Assembly: GCA_900547655.1 (NCBI GenBank)
Contig: URHQ01000064.1
Location: forward strand, 1 to 11,868
Length of the DNA stretch: 11,868 bases
Reading direction: 5' to 3'
DNA from: an uncultured Collinsella sp.
GTDB taxonomy: Bacteria > Actinomycetota > Coriobacteriia > Coriobacteriales > Coriobacteriaceae
Shown: piece by piece, positions 1 through 6,624 of the stretch
How the letters are laid out: every line of letters starts with the position of its first letter
Numbering within the stretch: position 1 is the stretch's first letter
Program-made: the position numbers and the translations under genes
Notes under the pieces: generated by a model
Database searches by the model: none
Seen by the model: only the letters and a program-made list of their open reading frames with translations
Told to the model about the DNA's origin: nothing

Positions 1-26
1 GGCTCGGAGATGTGTATAAGAGACAG
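1..26. other. Residual Nextera/Tn5 sequencing adapter
   Basis: These bases are not biological. They contain the Tn5 mosaic end AGATGTGTATAAGAGACAG (8-26) preceded by GGCTCGG, which is the tail of the Illumina Nextera read-2 adapter. The sequence joins the capsid gene exactly at base 27. The short plus-strand reading frames that begin here (peptides starting MCIRDR and MYKRQ) are typical translation artefacts of this adapter. Confidence 0.97.
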
Positions 27-503
27 GCCGAAGCCGTACTCCTCGGTGAGGTTGGACAGGGCGGCCCAGGCGTTCGCGGCGGTGGCCACGAGGCTCTTGC
101 CGGTCGCGGCGGTGGTGCCCTCGGCGCCGAGGGCGGCGACGAAGTCCTTCTTGATGTTGCGCTGCATGTCGGAGATCATCGCCGCGTCGGTCTTGTCGAC
201 GGCGCCGTCGTAGCCGCGCTTCTTGACCTCCTGCAGCGTGGTCTGCTTGCGGTAGGGCTTGAGCGTCACCTCGAAGGTCGTGACGTCCTCGTAGGCGTAG
301 CTGGACAGCGGGATGTCCTGGCCGGGGGTGTACTCGGCCTCGGAGAGCTTGCCGGTTATCTTCTTCTGGTGCAGGGTCTCGCCGACGGCCGCATGGATGG
401 GCGCGCAGGTGGACAGCATCGCCGTGAGCTTCTCGAGCGACTTGGTGAACGTGTTCACGAGGTCGACGTTGCGCGCGGCTGCGAGGGTCTTGATATCGGG
501 CAT
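27..503 (-). CDS. Major capsid protein, N-terminal 159 residues (cut by the contig end)
   Basis: My reading starts MPDIKTLAAARNVDLVNTFT at 503 and stays open to base 27, where the adapter begins, so the C-terminus is missing. The ATG follows AAAGGGGCCCCA, a fair ribosome site, 18 bases after the scaffold stop. An N-terminal helical region is followed by a mixed charged/beta part (YTPGQDIPLSSYAYEDVTTF at about residues 59-78) and a helical stretch with KKDFVAAL. The product would be the shell subunit, probably of HK97 fold, assembled around the scaffold encoded just upstream. The call rests on gene order (terminase, portal, MuF, scaffold, capsid) plus protein style. No diagnostic motif is visible in the part present, and other structural proteins are possible but less likely. 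Confidence 0.75.
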
Positions 504-521
504 TGGGGCCCCTTTCTCCCC

Positions 522-1043
522 TTACTTGAAGAGGTCGATGTTGGCGGCGATTGCCGCCATGCGTTCCTTCTTGTCCTCGATTCCGAGGATGTCCTTCTTG
601 GAGGGCTTGCCGGGCTTGGGCTTGCCGCCGGCCTCGGGCGCCCTCGGCGCGCCGCCGGCCGGTTTCGTGATGGCCGCCACGGCCTTGGCCTGCTCGGTGA
701 GGGCGTCCTCGTCCTCGCCGTTGAGCGTCGCCACGATGGAGCGGTCGAGCCCGGTGGCCTTGGCCACGGAGTCGACGAGCGCGGAGCGGGCGGCGCTCGC
801 CTTGAGGGAGGCGTTCTCGCTCTCGAGCGCGCTCAGGCGCTCCTCGACGGTCGGGTCGGTCTTGGTCGCGGCCGCCTTGAGCTCGTCGAGCTCCTTGAGG
901 TTCGCCTTCGAGCGGCTCTCCCACTTGCGCGACTCCTTCAGCGCGTTCTCGTAGAGCGCCTTGTAGTCGGGCGCCGGATCGGTCTCTCCGCCCTGTGCAG
1001 AGTCGATCGGATCGGTCTCGGCGGGCGTGGTCTCCTGGGCCAT
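522..1043 (-). CDS. Capsid scaffolding protein
   Basis: The protein is 173 residues long, starting MAQETTPAETD at 1043. This ATG is chosen because GGAGGGAGC lies directly before it; a longer in-frame reading to 1118 is low-complexity and has no such site. The layout is typical of phage scaffolds (GP20-like): an acidic disordered N-terminus (1-26), a charged coiled coil (about 27-86, with KESRKWESRSKANLKELDEL), a Gly/Pro/Lys-rich linker (about 125-150) and a basic C-terminal helix ending IAANIDLFK that would contact the capsid protein. Such proteins guide prohead assembly and leave before DNA packaging. It lies between the MuF/immunity pair and the capsid gene, the standard scaffold position. 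It has the largest upstream gap in the head module, which contains three hairpins. Confidence 0.82.
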   Translation of the reverse strand: MAQETTPAETDPIDSAQGGETDPAPDYKALYENALKESRKWESRSKANLKELDELKAAATKTDPTVEERLSALESENASLKASAARSALVDSVAKATGLDRSIVATLNGEDEDALTEQAKAVAAITKPAGGAPRAPEAGGKPKPGKPSKKDILGIEDKKERMAAIAANIDLFK

Positions 1044-1058
1044 GCTCCCTCCATTTCC

Positions 1059-1094
1059 GCCCCGTGCGGGGCATCGTCCTGCCCCGTGCGGGGC
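1059..1094 (-). repeat. Two identical 14-bp hairpin repeats before the scaffold gene
   Basis: GCCCCGTGCGGGGC occurs at 1059-1072 and again at 1081-1094, 22 bp apart. Each can fold as a stem (GCCCCG/CGGGGC) on a tiny loop. They lie in the leader of the scaffold gene, 16 to 51 bases upstream of its ATG. Their core CCCGTGCGG recurs in the terminator-like hairpin at 1107-1130. They could act as transcript-stability or translation-control hairpins, or as a protein-binding site. The function is inference. Confidence 0.7.
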
Positions 1095-1106
1095 GCTTTT
1101 CGGCAT

Positions 1107-1130
1107 GAAAAAGACCACCCGTGCGGATGG
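1107..1130 (-). terminator. Intrinsic terminator after the putative immunity gene
   Basis: On the minus strand CCATCC-GCAC-GGGTGG can form a 6-bp stem (one G-U pair) with a 4-base loop, followed by TCTTTTTC. This is the normal shape of a rho-independent terminator. It lies 90 bases after the stop of the 114-aa gene and before the scaffold gene, so it would separate the MuF/immunity transcript from scaffold and capsid unless there is read-through or a second promoter. I found no convincing promoter between it and the scaffold gene. Confidence 0.6.
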
Positions 1131-1219
1131 CCTGGTTCAACGTTTTGGTCGGGTTTCCCCGGTTGTATGTACGTCAATTCGAAGGCATCGAATAGGGATG
1201 CTTTTCTAGTTTTTGGCGT

Positions 1220-1564
1220 TTATGAGTATGCCTCCTCAGGGAGGTTGCCGTCGATGGCGGCATAGGGCTGGCCGTTGCGGTCCTCCCAGCTTGCGCAGAC
1301 GTAGTCGTATTTTTCGAGTTCTACGCCATCGTCGTCAATCCATGCGGGCTTGAACTCATCCACAAGCTCATTTGGGACGGCCCAGCCAAACATGTCCTCG
1401 CAGTGCTTCCCGCCAATGACTTGTTGAGTGGCGTCAACAGTATCGAAGAAGAAGACCATTCCGTGGCGGCTCAGTTGGGCGTTGAGTAGTTCGACGGAGT
1501 CAGTGATGTATTCGCTGAACCTATCATTCAGCCCCACCGTGAACTCGATCCCAGAGTTCGTCAT
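1220..1564 (-). CDS. Putative immunity protein for the MuF C-terminal toxin
   Basis: The protein has 114 residues, no family I recognise and no membrane segment or signal peptide. It is strongly acidic: 23 Asp/Glu against 6 Lys/Arg by my count, including a run IDDDGVELEKYD near residues 75-86. That is common among immunity proteins that cover the basic active site of nuclease toxins. Its ATG has a strong site (AGGAGGGGAGGGAG) about 8 bases upstream and lies inside the end of the MuF gene, so the two frames overlap by 41 bp and are likely translated together. G+C over 1261-1560 is about 55%, well below the head genes. Position, composition and overlap suggest immunity; a small head-completion or decoration protein is the alternative. 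Confidence 0.6.
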   Translation of the reverse strand: MTNSGIEFTVGLNDRFSEYITDSVELLNAQLSRHGMVFFFDTVDATQQVIGGKHCEDMFGWAVPNELVDEFKPAWIDDDGVELEKYDYVCASWEDRNGQPYAAIDGNLPEEAYS

Positions 1565-2903
1565 ATCGGGCGCTCCCTCCCCTCCTGTACTTAAATAGGG
1601 TCACGCGCACGCTCTTGTCCAAGTTGACGACAGCTATGTCGTCCCCGCGGAAGTAAACGGCACAGTGCTGCACCTCTCGACCGTTCGAGATATCGGTAAA
1701 CTCTACCGCCTCATGCTCGTCGATGACCTCCGACATTATTCTATCGTACTCGTCTTGGCCAAGCCTTGACCTGTAGTCAATTCCGTATTCGCCGGCATGC
1801 TTCTTCGCATGGATATTTCTCTTTGCACCGTTTAGCCAGTTGGGAACCTCAGAGGATATGGGAGGCCGCGCGGAACCGGAAGAAATCACCGCCTCCGACT
1901 TGCTCAGCCAACTTCGCGCCACATCATAGAGCGTCGGCGTGGCGTCAGCGTTCGCCAGGATCTTCTCGGCGAGCGCAGTCGCCTCGTCGAATTCCGCCCT
2001 CGTCCTGCGGGTCCGCAGGTACTCGTAGAACTCCTCGGTGTTAGCGAAGCCGTTCGCCTTGATCTCCGCGTTGAGGCGGGTCGCCGCGCTCATCCATCCG
2101 CTGCTCTTGTGACCGACCTTGCGCATGTGCGCGGCGGGGTTGGTCTTCCTGACGTTCTCGGGCAGCTCGCCGCCCTCCATGACCTTGCGCCTGAGCTCCT
2201 CTCGCTCGACTGCGCTCAGCCCCGCGGTCGCGTCGACCTTCTCGAGCTGCCACCACCGCTCGCGCAGCTCTTCCGGCCTCACGCCCTCCACGAGCTCCGC
2301 GTCGGGGTCGTCCTCGAAGCCGGGGACCACCTTGCAGTCGCAGTGCCGGTGGAAGTGCTTGAACTCGCCGGCGGATTTGCGCGTGTGGTAGACCGCGCCG
2401 CGGCTCGCGAGCATGATGCAGAAGGTGCAGGTCTCGAAGCCCGTCGGCACGCGCGCGAAGCGCACGCCCCTGTCCTTGTCGCGGCCCACGTTGGAGATGA
2501 TCGTCTCGTTCAGGCTGCGGAGCGCGTCGTTGCGGGCGTACTCGCCGCACGCCCTGGCGAACGCCGCGTCGCCGCCCTTCACGAGCTTCTTCGCCTGGTA
2601 TCTGGCAACGGTATCGACCGATTCTGGCCTGTACGTCGTCATGGTGACGGCCTGCTGCAGCCTGGCGCCGTTGCGCTCGGCTAGATCGTCGTACCACTGC
2701 GCCGCGAACTCCGCCGCGACGTCGTCGTACCACTGGACGAAGCCCTCCATGATGAGCTTCGCGGTCTCGCGCTTCTCGGCGACGGTCGCGCCCTCGTGGG
2801 CGCGGCACCAGGCGAGCACGGCGGCCTCCACATCGGATGCCGCCCTGTCGCCGATCTTCGCTACTGCTCGGTTATAGGCCGCGAACTCGGCCGCGCTAAT
2901 CAT
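1524..2903 (-). CDS. MuF-type minor head protein with C-terminal polymorphic toxin domain
   Basis: The protein has 459 residues. The N-terminal part (about 1-200) resembles phage minor head/morphogenesis proteins: helices, then FETCTFCIMLASRGAVYHT and HFHRHCDCKVVPGF, giving a Cys/His cluster (C159, C162, H185, H187, C188, C190) typical of the zinc-binding end of this family. Residues 200-345 are a charged helical linker. From about 348 a separate compact domain follows, with HAKKHAGEYGID (365-376), VYFRGDDIAVVNLD (416-429) and VTLFKYRR (434-441). The KH...T-x-F-K pattern recalls BECR-type (barnase/EndoU/colicin/RelE) RNase toxins such as phage PBECR domains. It follows the portal gene, overlapping it by 8 bp, as MuF genes do. 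G+C falls from about 65-70% to about 53% at the domain boundary. The RNase assignment is tentative; the added-domain architecture is clear. Confidence 0.8.
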   Translation of the reverse strand: MISAAEFAAYNRAVAKIGDRAASDVEAAVLAWCRAHEGATVAEKRETAKLIMEGFVQWYDDVAAEFAAQWYDDLAERNGARLQQAVTMTTYRPESVDTVARYQAKKLVKGGDAAFARACGEYARNDALRSLNETIISNVGRDKDRGVRFARVPTGFETCTFCIMLASRGAVYHTRKSAGEFKHFHRHCDCKVVPGFEDDPDAELVEGVRPEELRERWWQLEKVDATAGLSAVEREELRRKVMEGGELPENVRKTNPAAHMRKVGHKSSGWMSAATRLNAEIKANGFANTEEFYEYLRTRRTRAEFDEATALAEKILANADATPTLYDVARSWLSKSEAVISSGSARPPISSEVPNWLNGAKRNIHAKKHAGEYGIDYRSRLGQDEYDRIMSEVIDEHEAVEFTDISNGREVQHCAVYFRGDDIAVVNLDKSVRVTLFKYRRGGSARYDELWDRVHGGAE

Positions 2904-4314
2904 CGGCGGGCGGCGTGGGCTCCGCCGCCTGGGTGACGCCCGCCATCAGGTCGAGCGCCGCCGAGCGCGTCACGTTGCGCCTGATCTCGGACGAGACGTT
3001 GCGCACCTCGTCGTCATCGAGACCGTTGAGCCGCCAGAAGGTCGGCGTGCCGGCGAAACCCTCGACCGCCGAAGCGAGCTTGATGGAGCTGTCAGTCTGC
3101 TGGGCCAGCGTCGGCATGGCGGGGTTCAGGAAGTGGACGGACACGCCGCAGGCGTCCTCGGCCTCCTCGTAGGAGCACCCGAGTTCCGTGGCAATCGCGG
3201 CGGTCGCGGCATTCGCCAGCGCCGCCTTGGCCTCGCGGATGAAGCTCTTGCACTTGAGGATGAGCGGCTCATTCTCGGCGTAGATCGCCTCGGCGGAGCT
3301 GGGGTTGTCGCTCATGATGCCGAACTGCCCCACGTGGATGCCGGTCGCGGCGCTCATGCGCTTGCACAGGTTGCCGAAGTGCTCGGTCATGGGCTGCATG
3401 CTCGGCTGCGTGAGCTGGCCGAACTGCGGAATCGTGCCGTCCTCGGTCTTGGTGACCTCGAAGATGGAGCCGATGAAGGCGCTCCACTTGGTCTTGTCGG
3501 CGAACGCGTCTCCGTCGGTGCCCAGCAGGTACTTCTGCGTGGATGCGGCGAACGCGGCGGCGATCTCCTCGTTGACGTTGGCGCGCATGGCGCAGTCGAT
3601 GTTCCAGCGCACCTCGGAGTTAATCCTGGACACGCCGAAAGGCCGGTCGTCGTCGGGGTTGTGGGGCATGACGAACATGGGCACGGCGCCCAGGCCGTGC
3701 TCCACGTACTCCGCCGCCCACTCGTTGCGGCGAACCTCGCGGATGCGCGCCATGCGGTCCGGCAGCATCACGTTGACCCAGTCCGGGCGGTCCGTGGGCC
3801 GCCCGCGGTCCTTGGCGAAGGAGACGACGAACATGCCGGAGGACAGGCACTCGTGGACGTCGTCCCAGATGCCCGTGCACAGGGTCGGCGGGTACGCCGA
3901 GATGCGGGCGTGCCCGTCCTCGTCCGCCGTCACTACGAGCATGGAGAAGCAGTACTTGAGCGCGGAGTTGACGGCCTTGCCGACGCGCGTGGCCATCTTG
4001 TTGCGCTTGGCCACGGAGGTGAGCAGGCCGTCGAAGTCCTCGTCGTCGGGGCACGTGAACCCGTCGGAGGCGATGTGGTCGCGCATGACCTCCACGCACT
4101 TGTATCCCCAGCCGCACGCCACCTCCAGGTCGCGCAGCGAGTCGGGCACGGCGATGCCGAGGTCCTTGAGCATGTTGCGCGCCTCGTAGTAGTCCGAGCG
4201 CAGGAGGTTGCCCCTGTAATGGGTCTGCCAGCTGTTGAGCAGGCAGCGCACCGTCTCGCGGTCCTCCTCGAGCAGGCCGTCGGCGGACGCCACGGCGTAA
4301 GGTATCGAGATCAA
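2896..4314 (-). CDS. Portal protein (SPP1 gp6-like family)
   Basis: The protein has 472 residues, normal for this family, and forms the dodecameric ring through which DNA is packaged and ejected. I chose the TTG at 4314 because it overlaps the large-terminase stop as TTGA, has GAGGG five bases before it, and upstream residues in this frame are an Arg-rich shadow of the terminase gene. Family-like features are a helical start (LLEEDRETVRCLLNSWQTHY), the segment DDVHECLSSGMFVVSF near 151-166, RPFGVSRI near 224-231 and the crown/stem region HFGNLCKRMSAATGIHVGQF (312-331) followed by SSAEAIYAENEPL (339-351). It sits between the large terminase and MuF genes, as expected. A GTG at codon 8 is an alternative start. 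Confidence 0.88.
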   Translation of the reverse strand: MISIPYAVASADGLLEEDRETVRCLLNSWQTHYRGNLLRSDYYEARNMLKDLGIAVPDSLRDLEVACGWGYKCVEVMRDHIASDGFTCPDDEDFDGLLTSVAKRNKMATRVGKAVNSALKYCFSMLVVTADEDGHARISAYPPTLCTGIWDDVHECLSSGMFVVSFAKDRGRPTDRPDWVNVMLPDRMARIREVRRNEWAAEYVEHGLGAVPMFVMPHNPDDDRPFGVSRINSEVRWNIDCAMRANVNEEIAAAFAASTQKYLLGTDGDAFADKTKWSAFIGSIFEVTKTEDGTIPQFGQLTQPSMQPMTEHFGNLCKRMSAATGIHVGQFGIMSDNPSSAEAIYAENEPLILKCKSFIREAKAALANAATAAIATELGCSYEEAEDACGVSVHFLNPAMPTLAQQTDSSIKLASAVEGFAGTPTFWRLNGLDDDEVRNVSSEIRRNVTRSAALDLMAGVTQAAEPTPPADD

Positions 4315-5804
4315 GTGACCCTCGCCTTCATTCCGGGTTTTCTCTTCGATGTGTTGAGCGCGAGCAGCGCCAGCCCCGCGGCCTCGATGGGCGCGGCGTT
4401 GTCGCCGCCGAAGCCCCAGCCGCCCGACGAGCCGATCTTGCGCTTGGGGGACGTCTCGGCCGACAGGTCGAGCGCCGGGCACGCGATGTGCGTGACCGAG
4501 CCCGCCTTCGCGCCGGACGAGATGAGGCTTGCGGCGGTCACGGCCTGGTCGGTGCTCGGGCGCAGGATGTAGTCCTTGGGCATGCCCATGCCCTCGAGCT
4601 TGTCGCACAGGGCGCCGGCGCCCGCCTTGCCGTCGATTGCGACGCAGGCGTACCTGCCCGCCCTCGCGGCGATCCAGTAGGCCAGCCAATCCGTGCTGGG
4701 CTCCGGGTCCTTGCAGAAGGGAAGCTCCACGTGCACGGTCGCAGACCCGGGCGGCCGCACGGCGCACGCCACGGCGACGGTCGAGCCGTCGGCGCTGAAC
4801 CTCACGCCGGCGCAGATCCTGCAGCCGGCGGTAAGCTCTGGGCCGCTCCCCACGAGGCACTCGCCCCATGCGGCGGCGCCGATGACCGGCGGCTCCACCT
4901 GCTCCTCCGAGGGCAGCCAGTAGCCCAGGTACTCCTGGGCGGCGCCAAGCTCGTCCATGTCCTTCATGCCGGTTCGGATGGCGCGGATGTCGGCGTGGTA
5001 GCCCAGGGACGGCATGACCTCCGGCCAGCGGCTCTCATCCCAGATGTCGCCGACCTCCTCGACGCCGTACTCCAGCCACAGCAGGTCTGACGCCTTCTCG
5101 CCGCCCTCCCACGCCTGCTGCCGGAGGTTCTTGAAGACCTCCGCCGGGTTGCCGGCGCGGGTCGGCGTGCCGGCGTAGACGATCATCAGGTTGTGCTTGG
5201 CGCCGGACGTCGTCGTCGGGTTGATGACCTGGGTGTGGATGCCCGTGAGCTCCTGGGCCTCGTCGTATATGACGATGTCGAAGGAGAAGCCCAGGCGCGA
5301 GGACTTGGTCCTCGTCGAGAACTGGATGACGCCGCCGGAGCTGAACCGCATCCACTCCTGGCCGGTCTGCGAGCAGACCTCTACCAGGAGCTTGCGCCAG
5401 CGCGGGATGCCCTCCGACGTGTCGCCGACACGGCGCCCGAAGATCTTCCTGAAGCGGTCGACCATCTCCATGGTCGTCGAGTAGTTGTGCTCGGTCCAGA
5501 GCACCTTGTAGCCGGCGAGCGCGGCCATGACCGCGACCCACACGATGATGTCGACGGACTTGCCTTGCTGTCGCGGGATGGAGATGCCGACGCGCGGGTG
5601 GACCCACTTGCCGCTCGCGTCCACGGCGCCGATGTCGTGGGCGAGCTGCTCCTGCCACGGCACGAGCTTGTATCCCATCGTCGGGGCGAGCTCGACCGCG
5701 AGGGAGCCGATGGACCTCTCGTAGGGCTGGACGAGGCGGAGCCTCGGCTTAGCCGAGGACGTCGCGCAGGACCGAGACGGCGTTGATGATGACATCGTCG
5801 CCAC
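4311..5804 (-). CDS. terL: Terminase large subunit (packaging ATPase and nuclease)
   Basis: The protein has 497 residues. The N-terminal ATPase part has an adenine/Q-like segment (LVPWQEQLAHD, 47-57), a Walker A variant SIPRQQGKS (75-83), Walker B FDIVIYDEAQE (175-185) and the coupling motif YAGTPTR (210-216). The C-terminal RNase-H-like nuclease part shows FSADGSTVAVA (336-346), VAIDGKAGAG (389-398) and GFGGDNAAPIEAAGLA (464-479), giving likely metal-binding acidic residues D339, D391 and D469. It docks on the portal and drives DNA into the prohead. The GTG start at 5804 overlaps the small-terminase gene by 56 bp and follows GGAGG closely; the ATG at 5795 is equally possible. No frameshift or missing motif is seen. 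Confidence 0.93.
   Translation of the reverse strand: MATMSSSTPSRSCATSSAKPRLRLVQPYERSIGSLAVELAPTMGYKLVPWQEQLAHDIGAVDASGKWVHPRVGISIPRQQGKSVDIIVWVAVMAALAGYKVLWTEHNYSTTMEMVDRFRKIFGRRVGDTSEGIPRWRKLLVEVCSQTGQEWMRFSSGGVIQFSTRTKSSRLGFSFDIVIYDEAQELTGIHTQVINPTTTSGAKHNLMIVYAGTPTRAGNPAEVFKNLRQQAWEGGEKASDLLWLEYGVEEVGDIWDESRWPEVMPSLGYHADIRAIRTGMKDMDELGAAQEYLGYWLPSEEQVEPPVIGAAAWGECLVGSGPELTAGCRICAGVRFSADGSTVAVACAVRPPGSATVHVELPFCKDPEPSTDWLAYWIAARAGRYACVAIDGKAGAGALCDKLEGMGMPKDYILRPSTDQAVTAASLISSGAKAGSVTHIACPALDLSAETSPKRKIGSSGGWGFGGDNAAPIEAAGLALLALNTSKRKPGMKARVT
5742..5758. repeat. Perfect 17-bp inverted repeat spanning the small-terminase stop codon
   Basis: CCTCGGCT and AGCCGAGG flank one central T. In the minus-strand transcript this gives a CCUCGG/CCGAGG stem whose loop (CUAAG) holds the UAA stop of the small terminase, 46-62 bases inside the large-terminase reading frame. 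It may modulate coupled translation of the two subunits. It could also be chance in GC-rich coding DNA. Confidence 0.6.
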
Positions 5805-6198
5805 CGTCCTCCCCAGCCCCCTCTATTCGTTCAATCTGCTCGAGCGTCTCGCGGTACTCCTTGGCGAGCCGTGCCGCCTGGCTGGGCTCGGCGTCGTAGA
5901 GCTGGCGCTCGATGATCTGCCGCACCCATCGGAGCCTCCCGAGCGTGTCCTGGCGGCCGTCCGGGCCGTCCGCGGGAGGCGCCGAGACGCCCGCGCCCGC
6001 GGACTCCCCCGTGGACTCGTCGGTCGCGATCTCGCCGCTCTCCTTCATCCTCTTGATGAGGGCGCACACGCCCGAGCGCGACCTCTTGAGTTTCTTCGCG
6101 ATAGCCGCAGGTCCGAGCGCCGGGTACGCGTTTTTGACGAACTCCCGCTCGTCCGCGGTCCAGGGCTTGCCCCTCGGCTTCGTGGACTTCGTGGACAT
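5749..6198 (-). CDS. terS: Terminase small subunit
   Basis: The protein has 149 residues, starting MSTKSTKPRGKPWTADEREF. The ATG at 6198 is preferred over the one at 6207 because GGGAGG lies 8 bases before it, against only 3 for the other. Residues 13-52 form a helix-turn-helix of Myb/SANT-like style (WTADEREFVKNAY, then IAKKLKRSRSGVCALIKRMK), the DNA-recognition part. Residues 55-85 are a flexible Ala/Gly/Pro linker and 86-127 a charged oligomerisation helix region (RWVRQIIERQLYDAE). The C-terminal tail would contact the large subunit. The role is recognition of the packaging site and loading of the motor. Position beside the large subunit and HNH gene supports the call; sequence alone is diagnostic only for a DNA-binding protein. 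Confidence 0.85.
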   Translation of the reverse strand: MSTKSTKPRGKPWTADEREFVKNAYPALGPAAIAKKLKRSRSGVCALIKRMKESGEIATDESTGESAGAGVSAPPADGPDGRQDTLGRLRWVRQIIERQLYDAEPSQAARLAKEYRETLEQIERIEGAGEDGGDDVIINAVSVLRDVLG

Positions 6199-6307
6199 TC
6201 CATGCACCTCCCGGTATGGACTCGGTTTCGGGGCCTGCGCAAAAAAGGCGCAATGCCGGCGGGCGAGCCTTCGGCCCCCCGGGGAGGGGCCATCCCCCAG
6301 GGCCGCG
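6199..6307. other. Non-coding HNH-to-terS gap with GC-rich inverted repeats
   Basis: This 109-bp gap has no credible gene. It contains TGCGC-AAAAAAG-GCGCA (6236-6252), a short inverted repeat around a six-A run, and the segment GGCCCCCCGGGGAGGGGCC (6273-6291), whose ends are self-complementary. Gaps beside the HNH and small-terminase genes often hold the cohesive-end (cos) site in phages of this kind, so it is one of two candidates here for the packaging site. That function is inference. Confidence 0.5.
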
Positions 6308-6622
6308 TCACCACGGCAGCGAGGTCGAGCAGCCCACGTCGCGGGGACGCGGCGATATCGAGCCGTTGAGAGCGGCGAGGCTCTTGTTGCCGCGCCGCTC
6401 GTTGCAGATCCGGTGCGCCGGCGCGACGTTCGCGCGGTCGATGGGCGAGCCGCCCTTGGACGCGGGCACGATCTCGTCCACCTCGAAGCTCATCGGGTCG
6501 CCCGCGGGCAGGTCGTAGTCGATGGCCATGCCGCAGATGTGGCACGGCAGCCCCTGCGCCTTGAGCCAGGCGCGCACCTGCCGGCGGGCATGGCCGTTGG
6601 CGTAGCGGGTCTTGGTGGCCAC
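6308..6622 (-). CDS. HNH endonuclease next to the terminase genes
   Basis: The protein has 104 residues, starting at a GTG with GGAG eight bases upstream; a longer reading to 6838 is an Arg/Pro-rich shadow of the neighbouring gene. Motifs are a zinc knuckle CHIC (C27, C30), the first active strand EVDEIVPASKGG (47-58) and APAHRICNERRGNKS (67-81). Together these are the HNH fold, with D49-E50 where many members have D-H, and with H70 and N74 retained. HNH proteins encoded beside the terminase are known to take part in DNA packaging and end cleavage with the large terminase in cos phages. A homing function is less likely because it lies in the packaging cluster and is not inserted in another gene. 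Confidence 0.9.
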   Translation of the reverse strand: MATKTRYANGHARRQVRAWLKAQGLPCHICGMAIDYDLPAGDPMSFEVDEIVPASKGGSPIDRANVAPAHRICNERRGNKSLAALNGSISPRPRDVGCSTSLPW

Positions 6623-6624
6623 GG

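Noticed and set aside
1185..1215. Plus-strand terminator-like hairpin (GCATC/GATGC followed by TTTTCTAGTTTTT)
   Set aside because: The stem is only 5 bp and no supported plus-strand gene lies upstream; the T-run may simply reflect the AT-rich cassette end.
1140..1219. Minus-strand promoter for scaffold/capsid (TTGACG near 1172-1177)
   Set aside because: A good -35-like hexamer is present but no acceptable -10 box lies 16-18 bases downstream.
12..1265. Long plus-strand open frame (417 codons)
   Set aside because: It begins in adapter sequence, is rich in Gly/Arg/Leu/Val, and is antisense to capsid, scaffold and the 114-aa gene, which have ribosome sites and sensible composition. It is a GC-rich shadow.
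3133..4572. Long plus-strand open frame (479 codons) opposite the portal gene
   Set aside because: His/Ala/Val/Gly-rich with no motif; it mirrors the portal and terminase codons and is a shadow frame.
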